A stretch of DNA of 64,000 bases from Dactylonectria macrodidyma (GCA_020744425.1 JAGMUV010000018.1:1240001-1304000); one strand, 5' to 3'; positions 1 through 12,079 are shown, counted from the stretch's first letter. Notes: generated by a model not told the origin, from the letters alone. A program made the numbers and translations.

Positions 1-1583
1 CCTGGACCTGGAATAGGGCAGGGGGAGGGTTGTCTTTCCACGTGCAACCTTACGCCACGAGCCTGTGTGGGAGGGTTTCAGTTAGACACAGTGAGGACGT
101 CAGTCAATTGAAGAAGTGAGAACAGGGGGGGTGGGTTAGACCAGGTGGATCCTGGATGGCATCGCACGCGGAGCTTGTCACCGTTCTTGGTGGCTCGGTC
201 CCGGAGGCTTGAAACGGAGGCCTGCTTCTGGGCCTCCGTCCTGGTCTGGTCCGTCTTGTCGTCACTCGTCAGATGGAAAGTATGTCACTCGATCAATCAC
301 CGAACGGGTACCACCCCCAGTATCCCATCGTAGGTGGGTTTTTGCTGCTGGTCCCCCTCCCCGCCCTCAAAACGACGCGCCCTGGTGGAGGAGAAAGTGG
401 GCATTTCTTGCGCAGGTAAAGTGTTCACATAGCATTAGCATGCGGTTTATATACATGGAAGCTCTTCGTGGAATGATTAATCTGCATCAAGGAACATCAC
501 TCGCAGACGGCGTCTGGATGGAGCCAGCAGTCTGGGTTAAGCGACGTCTCTCCTTGAATCCCGTCTTTAGTGTGACGATCCGGGCTTCTCAGATGGGATA
601 AAGTGGGTAGATGGATGATTATTAGGGACCAGTCCCAGCACCCACTGCACTGGATTCTCTTGCCCTGCCCCGAGAAATAGAGGCAAAGAAGAGATAGAAA
701 GATAGATTGATTAGGGACAAAAGGCCATTGTCGGAAATATCCAACTCGCGGCCCTCACACCACCTGCGAGTTCGCACACCCACCACATTCCGCTCAGGGC
801 TGAAATGCCGGGTAAAGAAAGCCTAGGGGGAGAAGGAAGCCGGGGGCAACGCAAATTATCTGCATGTGCATGTTCCGTCCCCAGCACCAGCAGCAGCGCA
901 TGTGGATTCTGTTTTCGTAAAAAAACCTGGCCTGGACAGACCTGTCGCAGTGGAGGAACAATCAACTCGACACGCTTCATGACAGGATGCCACGCTGACA
1001 ATGCTGACGGGGTTTCGGTATTTAATTAATGTTTTGTTTTTTCCTTTTCCCGGGGTGTTTCTCAATGCCGATGCCTGACATTTGTTCTCCATCGTGGATA
1101 ATAATGGTATGAGATTTGCCAACTTATGTCAGATTTTTCTCTGTTCACTTGCACATATGGAGATGCGTTTCAATAAGAATCCACCAATCATCCCATGCTC
1201 CCGCCCAAGCTTTGTCACTGCATCGTACTCATCTGTGAAAGGGGTTTAGGGCGCCTTCCCACCCCTTCTTTGGAATGGCGTTCAACGCGTAATGTTTATT
1301 ATCCCAGTCCCCAAGATGATCCCGGTTACATGATCCCGGTCCGAAATAATCACAAGGGGGAGCCCTGGAGGCCACTATCGTTTCGAAGGAGGGGGCGGCC
1401 ACACAGGTGTGAGTGTTCTTTTCCGGAGCCTTATAATGGCCTGTTGTTGGGTCATTCCCATCTGCCTCTCTTTCTTAATTCCCTCCCCCCCCCCCTGGCC
1501 TAGCAGGATTTAAAGATTCGAACCCTTCCTTTTTCGGTTCTTGTCTCTTTTGACTATTCCTTTCTTTTCTCCCTTCTAGTTGA
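1..1583. other. Gene-free stretch upstream of the rhodopsin-domain gene
   Basis: I see no convincing gene here. The open frames present are short, have no family look and no intron logic. The right-hand end has marks of a fungal promoter and 5' leader: a run of 11 C at 1485-1495 and a pyrimidine-rich tract at about 1526-1580 that ends just before the ATG of the next gene. The tract ends in a TAG that could be the acceptor of a 5'-UTR intron, but I cannot place a donor with confidence. Confidence 0.5.
1526..1580 (+). promoter_or_regulatory. Pyrimidine-rich leader tract before the rhodopsin-domain gene
   Basis: A CT-rich stretch sits directly 5' of the start codon at 1584. CT-rich tracts near the transcription start are common in filamentous fungal promoters. 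No clear TATA box is visible. It could instead be the pyrimidine tract of a 5'-UTR intron ending at about 1579. Confidence 0.35.
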
Positions 1584-3331
1584 ATGCTCAAGCATGTGAC
1601 GATGAATCTTCTGGCGCCTCGCGACGACGACGAGGACGAGCCTGTCCACACCTTTGTCAGCCCGTGGGTCGAACTCAACGGCGGGCTGTGGTCGCTGTGG
1701 GCCGCGGCCACTCTGTTTCTTGCGTTGAGGGTGTATGTCAAGGTTACGCGACGACATGGACTCTGGTGGGATGACTATATTCTTATTCTTTCTTGGGTAA
1801 GTCGGTGGTTGGTGTGCTGGGACGATTCATGGCATCGGGATTGTGTCTTGGTAGCTGACTCGGCAACCATAGATGGTGCTCACCGCCAACGACGCACTCA
1901 TCGTGCACGAATTCGCCACGGGCTACATATTGAAGGACTCATCGCAAAGCTGGGACGACCGCATGCACATCCTCATCAACATCTCATCGTGCGGCACCCT
2001 GATCGGCCAGGCGTGGACCAAGTCGGCCTTTGGCGTGACGCTGCTGCGCATCAGCAACCGGTGGCAGCAGTGGGTGCTGTGGTTCTGCATCGTCTCGATG
2101 AACCTGTGGATGGTGCTCAAGGTGCTCTTCCAGTGGGCCAAGGTGTGCGACAAGGACAGCTATCAGAACTGGTACCGGCTCGACTTTTGCATCGGGTGGC
2201 AGTTTCGTGATAGTTTCAAGGAGGGTGGCAATGGTGAGTCTTTCTTGCAAAGAAGTGCATGTGATTCTTGGAGTACTAATGATGTGCTTGCTCAGTCTAC
2301 AACGTCATTATGGATTTCATTTTTGCTAGTTTTCCTTGGTTGATAACCCGCTCGCTGGAGATGCGGCGGGTGGAGAAGATTGGACTCTGCGCAACAATGA
2401 GTCTGGGAATGATGTGAGTCCTTTCTTTTGCTCCTCCGTCTCGAGATTGGTTTTGGATGCAACCGGGCGCTGATTCTGGGGGCCAAACAGAGTCGCCATC
2501 GTATCAGCCATCCGAATAGCGTGGAAAGACAACGGTAACGATCGCGATGCGTATTACATCTGTAAGTGGCGGCATGGTTCCTCGACGCGATGCGTTTCAG
2601 CCCGCTGACAATGATACCCACCCAGGGCGCAACGGCGTATCACAAGTCTGGTGAGTGGCACCGTACTTTTTTCTGTCATGTCGGATATTAAATGCCTCTT
2701 TTTGAATTATTCTCCGAAGGGTGTGTGTGCGTGCGTGCGTACGTGGCTAATTGACTTTATCAGGTATTCATCCGAAGTAGCAGGCACCATCATCGTGCAA
2801 TGCATCCCGATCCTGCGACCGATCCTGCAAGCGTTCCACACCTCGCTGACGTCGAAGAAGTTGGGTTCCTACGCGGACACACCAGGCACGACATGGCTAA
2901 GCAAGTTTAGTGGGAACCGAGTGTCGACGGGCGTTCACCTCGGCAACGGAAAGGGCAACGGGAACTCGACGGTGATCGCGGCGAATGTCGTGTCGGACGA
3001 CGAGGACGACGGGAGCCCCCGCCGCCACAGCAACCGGAGAGGCGGGGCCGGCGCCGGAGGAGACCGCGTGGAGCTGCGGGACATTGCCGAGGAGCCGGCC
3101 GAGTCGTGGCGCGAGGTGCCGACGTCGTCGTGGCCGCTGGGCGACGGCAAGTTTACGGGGAATACTCCCGCGCCGCACTCGGAGGCGTGGGTGCTGCCGC
3201 GCGAGGAGGGCCGGCCTGGGCGGAGCTTGGATGTCGAGCAGGACCGGGCGTCGCACTCGAGTAACGGCTTTGATTTCGAGCTTGTAAGGGACCAGGGCTT
3301 GTCGCCTCCGCCGCGAAGGTTGGCTCAGTAG
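1584..3331 (+). CDS. PTH11-like integral membrane protein, fungal rhodopsin domain
   Basis: Six exons join in frame: 1584-1796, 1873-2233, 2296-2413, 2491-2561, 2626-2650 and 2764-3331, giving 451 residues. All introns are GT-AG. The protein has about seven hydrophobic segments over the first 300 residues. Family hallmarks are the WWDDY motif after the second segment (residues about 61-65) and, in exon 3, a membrane segment followed by a short basic loop (RSLEMRRVEKIG), the place where this family has its conserved Pro and basic residues. This matches the fungal rhodopsin-domain family (SAT5/PTH11-like), whose members are plasma-membrane or vacuolar sensors of mostly unknown ligand. The last 150 residues are predicted disordered and charged, with an SDDEDD cluster, and would be cytoplasmic. 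ATG 1584 is chosen, but an in-frame ATG at 1602 is equally good. The gene ends 143 bases from the stop of the convergent ankyrin gene. Family call is firm; function is inference. Confidence 0.85.
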
Positions 3332-3474
3332 GCCTTGTGTGTGTACGTGAGGAGAAGGGAGATGGATGATGCTGATACGAATAGACTTGTAATTGTAGCA
3401 ATAGCACACAGATTTGGAAACATGATGATTTTGTACATGATGGGTGGGTCGAATATTGGGAATACGCAGAGTGT

Positions 3475-6357
3475 CTAGCCAGTGTTCTGGGTATTGACAA
3501 GTCCCTCGATTCCATCCTCGCCCAAACTTCCTCTCCTGGAGGAATTCGGCTGTGATGTGGCATCTTCGTAGTCAGAACCAGTAGACTCCCCGTCAGACTC
3601 TCCATTAGAGTCCATGCTGATATCACAGTCTGTGTCGTCCTCATCATTATCGCTCCCGTACTCGTCGCTGTAATCCTCTTCAGTTTCAGTCTTGAGATAA
3701 TCCCACCGTGAAGTCTTTTCCCAGGGTGAGGATTCCATCTCTTCGTTCATTTCTTGTACAACGTCGTTGAGGGCGTTCGTAGCTGACTCCCACTCTCCTT
3801 CCTGTATGCGATGGTCGATATCCTGCAACGTTTCTACTAAATCGAGTCGTCTCCATTCTTGCTTTTGTTGGATGATAGAAGCTAGTTTCGCCCTTGAGGC
3901 ATCCTGACTTCTCAAGGATAAAGATTGAAGGACGTTGTCGATATCTTGGATGTCAATCTGCAAATTTCTGTTTCGGATATCTTGATAGAGTTGTTCGAAT
4001 GCTTCTTGTTCGTCGCGACTTGGTCGTCGGGAGCTACCCAGGATCCATTGGGGTGCGTGAATGGCAAATTGCAGGCTATCCCATGGAATGCTTCCGGCGG
4101 AATCTGACAGTTCGGTATTGATACCCGAGATCGTGCGACTGGTCAGATAGTGCAAGACGTCTAGGTTAGAAAGGAGGGCGGCCAAGTGGAGAATGTTGTT
4201 TGAGCTATGGGTGACCGCTAACAGCGACGCACCGGCATCAACAAGGCAACGCAGGGCTGTTGCATTTCTGCAGATAATTGCGAGGATTACCGGTGTGCGT
4301 CCCCGAATGTCTGTGGCCTCGAGGTCGAAATCCAGGGCAGTTTGTAGATGAACCAATTTGTCGCTCGTCCCTTGGCTGGACCGTGCGAGTTCGTGCACTG
4401 GTGATTGGCCACTCAGGTTGCGTGCCGAGACAGATGCACCGGCGTCCAGCAGCTTGGAAACTCCCTCGGCCGAGCCAAATGCCGCAGCGACATGCAAGGC
4501 TGTCCCGCCTTCTTCATTTTGGAGCCGCACATTGCATCCGGCCCGCAGCAAGCGTTGCATACATTCCACGCTGTTGAAGTTTGCAGCAAGCATCAGCGGC
4601 GTCCACCCCTTGTAGTCCCTTAAGTCAATGTCGGCCCCCGCTGATATCAACTCGCCAAGTGCTTCCACTTGATTCCGCTCAATCACGTCATGAATTGGTG
4701 CACGCCCTCTGTTTCCAATCAGATCAATAGACCAGGGTTCCTGCTGCAGCGCCGCCTGTATACTCTGCAGACTTTCCCCGTTGATAATTGCACTGTGCAG
4801 CTTTGTCGTCGTCATTTCTAGTCCGGACAATTCCAACACCTGTCGCAACACATGCGTTTCCCAGTCATTGTTTTCGAAACTAAGCCATTGGACGGCTGCA
4901 TATCCTGCTCTCCTACAACATGTCAACAAGTATCATCAAAATAGCGACCGTGACTCCTACATACCGTGGTAAGCATTTTTCAGCCAACAGGTTCTTCCAT
5001 AAGCGTAAAAGCAGCTCAACGACCTCCAAATTATTCTTGTCTAGGGCATCCTTGCCGCCAAGATTGATGAATCAGCGTCTGGCAGAAATATTTCGCCGTC
5101 ATGTAACCCACCTCGATAATTCCATAACCTGGTACGGTGATGTCTTCAAGATGATACTGTGAAGACTCGAGATATTTACACCAGGCATTCAGATCGTTCC
5201 CCAGGAACCAGACATTGTCATTTAGGTTGATTAATCTGCAAGGACGTAATGAACTCGAGTAACGGAACCCGGCCAGGACGTCGTATGATGCTTTGAACGA
5301 CAACACACCTGCCCAGAACCAAGTTGGAAAGCGGTGCTCTAGCATGAACGTTACGCTGCCCCCGCGCTTGCATCGAGGTTCTGTGCACTCTGTTCTAGCC
5401 GGACCGGGAACCGTGTTGCAACTTAAAGAAAACGATCCCAGTAAAGCTCTTAGTCGGGGTTGAGTCCTGTATTCGGTTGTTCCAAAGTGGCAACGACATC
5501 CACATCCAGGGGGGCATCCAGCTCTTGACCCGTAGAACCTCTCTCTTAGTTGGTCGATTCTCGCATCATCAAACAATGGAGGCTGGCGGGGCTCTAGGGA
5601 TTTGGGTTCTAGGTTAGCTATCTGCTGTTCCGAATCCGAGTCATCGCCATCGCCATCGTCGTCGTCGTCGTCCTTGGAGCCGCAGTCGGAGCCCTCTTTA
5701 ATCTCTTCAGCAACACGACTCTTGTCGCCAACTTCCTCCAACAACTCCTCAACTCTTCCAGTCTCCGGTGCGGGCGGTGGCGGTGCCAATAGCAGAACAT
5801 GTTTGAAAATGGACGCCATCTCAATCGCCATTGATGCCGTTCTCCTATCCATCGTCATGGCGTGATGCGATGTCACAGCAAACTGCAGATTTGTTTTGGC
5901 ATCAGCCAGTTTCCTGCGGAGCTTCTCGAGTTTGGCTGCCTCAAGTATCCATTTGCCTTTCTTTGCTTTCTCTTTCTGAGTTGGCTTCACGCGGGAGCAG
6001 CCTGTCGCAAAGTCGCTAAGCTCGCGCTCGATATCTTTGAGTTCTTGGATGGCCTCATTGAGTCGTGAGGAGTCGTCAACGTCAGGGCAGACTTCGGCGT
6101 ATTTCTGGCTATCCCAGAGGATGCCCTTGGTGGATTTAATCTGTCACCGACGAAGCGGGCAGCGATTAGCGCTTTCCTTCCATCTGCCAGAAACGTTGGA
6201 ATATTTTTAGTCTGTGGCCTTGACTTACCTCCTTCTGCAGCGCTTCAAAGTCCTTCTGGATGTCAGGAATCCCTTTCAAAAAGCTCACCATCTTCACTCC
6301 CGCATCCAGACCCTGTGCCAGCGCAATGCAGCTGGCAACAGCACCAACTACCTCCAT
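3475..6357 (-). CDS. Ankyrin-repeat protein with fungal STAND-type N-terminal domain
   Basis: Four exons on the minus strand join in frame: 6357-6229, 6140-5112, 5050-4965 and 4912-3475, giving 893 residues. Introns of 88, 61 and 52 bases are GT-AG; the second has a clear CTGAT branch point. The first 45 residues (MEVVGAVASCIALAQGLDAG...) match the helical N-terminal domain that opens many fungal STAND/NLR-like and ankyrin proteins. A coiled, charged part follows, then an acidic run of D residues, then a Cys-rich segment (CPPGCGCRCH) and a W/F-rich stretch seen in related ankyrin proteins. About five ankyrin repeats lie at residues 480-675 with TPLMLAA and TALHVAAAFG cores. The C-terminus is strongly acidic (DNDEDDTDC) and Ser-rich. 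The likely role is protein-protein recognition in nonself or stress response; there is no NACHT or NB-ARC ATPase, so it is not a full NLR. The family call is firm; the role is inferred. Confidence 0.85.
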
Positions 6358-7749
6358 GGCATCGGATGTCGCGTGGTCCTCGAAGGGCAGAGTTCAAGGA
6401 AACTTGTCGTTGGGTGTTGTTGACGGTGAGACGGGGAAATGAAAGAAAGGATGTGAGGGGTAAATCAGAGCAGAGAAGAAATCGGCATTCGACAGAGCCT
6501 CGTCTCGAGGTTGGGGCGAAGCGCTCAGGTCCGTCAGGCTCTCCTCAAGGTTGCAACAGTGTGCCACACATGCGCCCCACCCAATGCAAGCCCGCCTGAT
6601 ATACTCCAATCAAATGATGACAACATAAAACCACTTAGCACTCCGCCTCATATGGACGCCACCAACAAACAAATGTGCAGTCACTCCGCCATCAGCACCA
6701 AGCGAATTATTGGTAGAAATTCTGCCCTGCGGCTGACTTACTTGCTTCTTCCTGTACTGTTTCCTCAGGAATCAATTTCAGCCATACTGCGGGCGCACAC
6801 GTGCCTGTTTCGCAGGTGAGGCAGATGACGCAAACCACGACCGTTACAACATCAATGATTCTGCCACAAGAATATGCGATACGGTATCACAGCAACTGTC
6901 TGCTATGATAGTTAATAATTGATGAGGTAGGACCTATTAAATGGCTAGAAGTGACAATTGCCACAATCCTGCTCTCTTTCGTCACAAGGCAGCCCTAATC
7001 CTGTCTCACCCAACCAGCCCGCTTATTGCCTGAGAACTGGGATTGAGCACCTTAGCTCCGCCTTCAAAAGTTTAGACTTGGTTGCTTGGGTAGATGTGGA
7101 AGTCAATCTACTACCTGTGCATTTGCATGCTGTTTGAAATGGGTGGCCCTTGATGCTCGCTTGATCGATTTGTAGTACAAAAAAAACGAACGTAGCCTTG
7201 ATGAAAGGGTTCATCGAATTAGATTGATAATTGGGGCTATCATGCGTTGGGAAACCTCCTTTCGAGATTTCCGACTGAATAGTTTACTGGAAAGGGGAGA
7301 ACATAAGAGAGGCTCTGTGGCACCATAAAGATACACCTCGTGGCCTAAGCGAGGTCTGGCTCAAATAACACAGCTGTTGCTGCACTATCGATGATGATTA
7401 GTTACGTGCTTCCCAGTGCAATCTATATGTTGTGACAATGACTGGGATGAACCTTCGGCACACTCAAGACGCTGATTTCTGGAATCTCAAGGAAAAGAGG
7501 TGCCTCAGCGAATCGTGGGTTTATCTTGCACGTCAGTCACAAAGAGTCAGTTTTTATGTCTTGGCTTGCTTAGTTTAAGAAATTCTATGACATTCGTAAC
7601 AAGCGACTAGCAAAACACACCCGGTACCTCCGACTCTCGCCACACCCAACTCGAAGCGAACAGAGCCTACATGGCTCTGAATGTAGCGTACAAGTAGTGA
7701 CTGTAGCTGTTGCAACACCATAAAGCTGAAACCCCCTGCCTTTCCAGCT
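6358..7749. other. Gene-free interval between ankyrin and secreted-protein genes
   Basis: Holds the upstream region of the ankyrin gene (reads leftward from 6357) and the 3' flank of the secreted-protein gene. Short open frames on both strands have no recognisable content. I see no RNA gene or repeat here. Confidence 0.5.
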
Positions 7750-8866
7750 TCAAGGGCCTCCAGCACGACCAGTCTTATCCCAGTAGTTGTCTCCCTGAGA
7801 GCGGCAAGTACCAATGACACAATAGTAACCACCGCCGCGGTTGTTTTCATTGGGCGAGTACATAACAAAAGGACCGCTGGAGGTGTAGCTCGTACCACAA
7901 GTGTTATACATAACATTCTGAACAGTGTCTAGCACATTGTTAGCTTTTCCACCTTTCCAATAAGTACTAAGAGGGATTCTTACAGGCAGTGTGAGCTGTG
8001 TTATACCAGATGCAGAGTGTCTCTCCTGGGCCTCCAGTGCAAGTATAGGTATTTCCAGTTGTCCAGGAAGTCGAGACACTGAAACCGCCAGAAAGCCACC
8101 CAGCTGCACTGGCATCGGCGCTCCAGCCGATGGTGTAAGATTTGCTCTGCAGACTACCAACAGAACAAGACTGGGCATTGCTGCAAGAGATAGTTTCCTA
8201 AGAAGTGGAGTTAGCAAGAAAGAGATGCCTTCGTGATATGCATCGCACGTACAGAGAGCTGCTTATGCCAGAAGTTTTGGTGTGGGTTGCCTTAGCGTAT
8301 TAAGTTAGAAGAGAGTGCACTAGATGGCCTCAAGGACACATACCATCTCCGACGAGGTCAGATCTTTCATTCCAGGAGCAGTATTGTCTTTCCTCGAGAT
8401 CAGATGATTCCGGGGCACCACGAGCATGCATCTCGTGGGTTTGATCGCGCCTCCGAATAGTATTGAAGACGGTATAAGAGTCCGCATCTTCAAAGCATTC
8501 GGATGCATCTCCCTTCGAATATTTTTTGGCGGACCAAGTGACCTTTGAACAATGAACAACAGCAAGGTCCGGATTGAATGTCTTGGAACATTCCGGTCCG
8601 CCAGAGAAGTCAGCGTTAGAGTGGACTAAGAAGCTTTCATCGCCAACGGTGAAGTTTCCAAGCCCATTCTGGTTGACAGCTGAGAAGTCAATGGGAACGT
8701 CAGCTTCGAGGAGACTGCCGCAAGTTTCTGCGAGCAAATCGCCACTTGCCACGTTATAAACGCTGAGAGCAGAGATGTTGGATGACTTTTCGAGGCGCCA
8801 GACGATCTGGACATCGAGTGCTGCGACTGCAGCGACCAAAGAGGTCAAGGTCAAGAAGGAGTGCAT
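7750..8866 (-). CDS. Secreted cysteine-rich pro-protein, uncharacterised fungal family
   Basis: Four exons on the minus strand: 8866-8344, 8290-8253, 8197-7984 and 7928-7750, joined in frame to 317 residues. Introns of 53-55 bases are GT-AG and two have CTAAC branch points. Residues 1-17 form a signal peptide ending Ala-Val-Ala-Ala. Residues 18-140 form a Cys-containing first domain (C49, C93, C106, C124) with two N-glycosylation sites. Two dibasic or tribasic sites follow (RRR at 138-140, LEER at 157-160) of the kind cut by Kex2. The second domain, residues 161-317, begins QYCSWN, is rich in Cys, Trp, Gly and Thr, contains NPHQNF and RGGGYYCV, and ends GGP. I recall similar unnamed proteins in other ascomycetes but no tested function. 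The layout suggests a pro-form processed in the Golgi and released to the cell exterior, which is inference. Confidence 0.8.
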
Positions 8867-8940
8867 GTTGGAAGTATGGATCAGTGGTGATGATTGTGAG
8901 TGAATTGGGTTGATGATGGCTCATTTGAAAGAGATCAAGC

Positions 8941-8965
8941 GAGCTTATATCTATATTTTCCTAGT
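8941..8965 (-). promoter_or_regulatory. Possible TATA element of the secreted-protein gene
   Basis: Read on the minus strand, a run resembling AATATAGATATAAG lies about 80 bases upstream of the ATG at 8866, a plausible distance for a fungal core promoter with a short 5' UTR. No other regulatory motif is claimed. Confidence 0.3.
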
Positions 8966-9972
8966 ACGTAGAATAAGTCTGAGACTTCTAACAGGAAGCT
9001 GAGTATGCAAGCTTGATCCTGAATTTGATCCTCTACGGAGCATGGCGAAAATCAAGACCAAGTTTATTCTGTTGCCTGGAACTACACTAGGCTGAAGATC
9101 CTTCGATCGTCGTTTCGTCACGATGTGTTCAGCTGTGGTCTGACGGCGACTATTGTCGAATGGTCATGGCTCGCCTACGATAGGGTGGACACATACCACT
9201 ATCGCCTCTTCTGGCAGGTCTCAAGTGAAGGCAATACACGGAAACCTTGATGAGGTGGATGGATGAGAAAGGATTCCAGAGCCAGGCTATGAATGATCCT
9301 TCGCACGAAAAATTCACTACTCTTATCACTGAAACAGGTGGGGTAACCTGGCTTGGGATCCTACGACAATCCTACGATGATCCTGCTATGGGTCGATGAT
9401 ACTTGCAGGGCCAGTCTAGTCACACGACCGCATTTCGTCCTTGGATACAGGGGTCACAGTTCGACCACACCGGTCGGCAATTGGACGGCATGTATTATGC
9501 TACGTAGTAAGGTCGTAGCTGAGCGGGTTCCCCTAGGCGCGAGCGAAAGCTAAACAGTGCAAAGGATTCGGGTATGAACTACGCAGCTCATGACCGAAGC
9601 TTACCCTTCTTCAGTTAGACTTACTGTAGCCTCTTCTGAAAAACTGCTAACTTTAGCGTATGCACGTTTGGCAATGCGTCATCTTCTATTATTGCTACGT
9701 AGGTTGTGACGGTTTTGGGGGAAAAGCTAGTGACGCTTTACTTGGTGGATTTGCTGAATCTTGGGATGCTACATGCCTTCAGGTGTGCTGAGGCTTCGGC
9801 ACCGGGCGCATAGCCCTAGCCGATACATACTGACAGAAGAGAGGCTTCAAGTACAGCTAGAGAAATTTAAGTGCTTTGATGAAGTTCTAGTGCTGGAAGA
9901 TAGAGTGGTATTGCTGCCTAATTTAAGTAAACACTTGCATCCTTCTCAAGGGACTCTGTAATTGGAAGGACA

Positions 9973-10278
9973 TCACAAGAGTGGCCTTACCGGAGCCTCA
10001 GTACCAAAGGGATAAGTGCCGGCACCTCCGTAAGCTATTTTTACATCCACATTTGCATACAAACAGGGCGCTGGAGAACCCGAGGCGGCTATGCCAAAAT
10101 GCGTGGATTTTTCGAATGTCTCCAAGAACGTACGATAGCCACACCACCTAATCAATGAGGCATGTGTAGAACTGTCGGACTCAAGCCCTGCATTGGCCTT
10201 GTTGGATACCTCGATGAGCTGGTCATGGTTGACACTTGCGGTGTGGAGGTTACACTTAGTCAAGGGGCCGTACTTCAT
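9973..10278 (-). other. Unassigned open frame, possible exon or gene relic
   Basis: Open frame of 101 codons ending GTEAPVRPLL. It has three Cys and a Gly/Tyr-rich end (AYGGAGTYPFG). No signal peptide, domain or good start context is visible, and no flanking exon joins it well. It may be chance, a decayed gene, or one exon of a gene I could not resolve. Confidence 0.15.
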
Positions 10279-10739
10279 CAGGCAGATATTAATATGGAAT
10301 TAATCAATGGGACTAACAACAGTACGGTCGTGTTGAAAAGAGAACTCGTTTATAACTGGAATAGTCTTCCTCGGACATCTTGATACCGACCTGACATATT
10401 CTCACGTTCTGATTGATCTTGCCGCATGTTCTAGAACGCCTCTCCTTTCATCGGTCCTTTACGACGAATTTTGGACAATTGGGCCACTACCTGCCTTATG
10501 TTAGGGCTATTGGGATGCTATTCCATCGCGTGCTACCAAAGAAGCATCCGCAATTCGGGCGCCAAATTCAAATGGCAGTAAAACGTGGCAATGTTGGCAT
10601 GGTAGTTGTCGAATACAAAATGCATTTCTAGCATAGTGGTTAATCTGTATTTAATTTTAATGCAGCATAACGTTGAAGCGCTACTTAAAATGTCGACGGC
10701 AATGTTAAGATGACAAAAGCTCTTCACTCAAATAGAGCT

Positions 10740-11356
10740 CTACGAGGCGTAGTCGTACACAAAGAACACGGTTGCCCGCTTCTTACCTTTGGTAGCCAAA
10801 ACACGTCTACAATACCGCCTCTCGCCATTGACAGTCTGAAATCCCCACACCTGTGTCGCGTCCCAGCCATTGCCCTGACTCACCGCATAGCTAAAGATGA
10901 GCGTCTTCCCCTCACCCTCGATGAGCCAGTCCTTCTTGAGATATTCATCCTCGATTTCGTCGAGGCTCACGTATCGCGAGTTACCCTTGACGGCGCCGAA
11001 GATCCAGTCTGAATGATCGCGGGTCTCATTGTCCAAGCATCGCTCCTCTTTGGTCGCGGTCAGGCTGGTACTTTGCGTCTGGTTTAGGTGTATGGCTGGG
11101 TCCGTAGATGTGCTCGGTGGAGGCGGTGGCGCGGTGAATTGCTCCAGCTCAACTGTGATGGTCGACATGCAAATGGCCTTGCGTGTGAGGTAACTGATGC
11201 CTTGCAAGGAGAGCACTGGGTCAGGGCTGTCGGAAAGATCCTTGTTCTGTTACCATCAAGTTAGCAGTGGGAAGTGAGCCAAGTTCGCGGTCGTGTATTT
11301 ACCACGACCCATTTTCCGTTTAAATCTTGGGTGGTCTTTGTAGGAGGAGCCGCCAT
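10740..11356 (-). CDS. Small conserved ascomycete protein of unknown function
   Basis: Two exons on the minus strand, 11356-11303 and 11246-10740, joined by a 56-base GT-AG intron with a CTAAC branch point, give 186 residues. The protein starts MAAPPTKTTQDLNGKWVVN, then SLQGISYLTRKAI at about residues 31-43. A Pro-rich linker lies near residues 58-64, and the second half is a Trp/Tyr/Phe-rich beta-type region ending RATVFFVYDYAS. There is no signal peptide or membrane segment, so it is probably cytosolic. The Gly-Lys-Trp near the N-terminus followed by strand-rich sequence recalls lipocalin-like (calycin) folds, a weak analogy. I recall many unnamed fungal homologues with the same N-terminal pattern. 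Function is not known to me. Confidence 0.75.
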
Positions 11357-12079
11357 TGCGTTTATTTGCGTACGGGAGTCGGAATGGTGGAGGGGGAAAA
11401 CGTCCAGGTGTAGAAATAGCAATGAAGAACGCGTTGATACTAAATAGCTGAATTCAGGTTCACGCTTACGTACCTTTAATACCTTTAATGTTTAAAGGCC
11501 TCGAATCCGCTTTCAGAAGCCATCATGAGAGAGTTGCCGAGGTTGACCAGGTTATCAAACTGCCCCTGTCAAGGGGGGATTTCCCCGCACATGAATCTCA
11601 GCGGGCTCTTCCCGAATCTGTGCCTCTGAAAGAGGTTGGGGAGATCCTGCCCCAACCAATCGCCCGCTAATTTGGTTTAGCTTTGGAAGAACTTCTGGTT
11701 TGGGAACCAGCCGAGGGAACTGTTCCGTTCCTGGTTTGCCGCTTGTCATTCTGGGGATCTTGACCGGGACTGTTCCGTTACGCACGATTGACTCTCGCGG
11801 CCCTTGACTTGACTGCGAGTAGGCTTGATCTCGGCCGGTCGTTGGATTCTTTGTTTAATAGCCTAATGCTAATGAAGCCTCAGGACTTTCTCTCTAGGCT
11901 TCCGAAGATTTTACTCCGTTTCTTGGAGTATTGGGTTTGTCACGGAACAGATTCACTGCCAAGATCAAGATGATGCCCGGATCAAAATAGTTCTATTACT
12001 CTATAGCTGTTGAAAGAAAGAAAAATCACAACCCACCGTGTTTCTCATGCCTATCTCTGGACAAGTTCTGGAGGCACTC
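11357..12079. other. Interval between the small unknown gene and the RTA1 gene
   Basis: Contains the promoter of the small gene at its left edge and the 3' flank of the RTA1-type gene at its right edge. A minus-strand open frame at 11785-11555 is rich in Pro and Lys and unassigned. A direct near-repeat is visible: GGGAACTGTTCCGTTCC at about 11715 and GGGACTGTTCCGTTACG at about 11765. It may be a transposon scrap. No gene is supported. Confidence 0.35.

Larger units (their letters stand above)
8867..10739. other. Long interval without a recognisable gene
   Basis: After the promoter of the secreted-protein gene I find only unassigned open frames. The longest is on the minus strand at 10278-9973 (about 100 codons); a plus-strand frame covers 10162-10383. 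The first has mixed composition and a few Cys and could be an exon of a small or decayed gene, but I cannot join it to other exons. Base composition is like the neighbouring genes, without RIP-style TA enrichment. Confidence 0.4.

Noticed and set aside
145..601. Two overlapping plus-strand frames near the left edge
   Set aside because: No family resemblance, no intron signals, composition like non-coding DNA.
2897..3409. Long minus-strand open frame (170 codons) opposite the last exon of the rhodopsin-domain gene
   Set aside because: Arg/Pro-rich shadow of a GC-rich, low-complexity exon; no domain, and the plus-strand gene explains the sequence.
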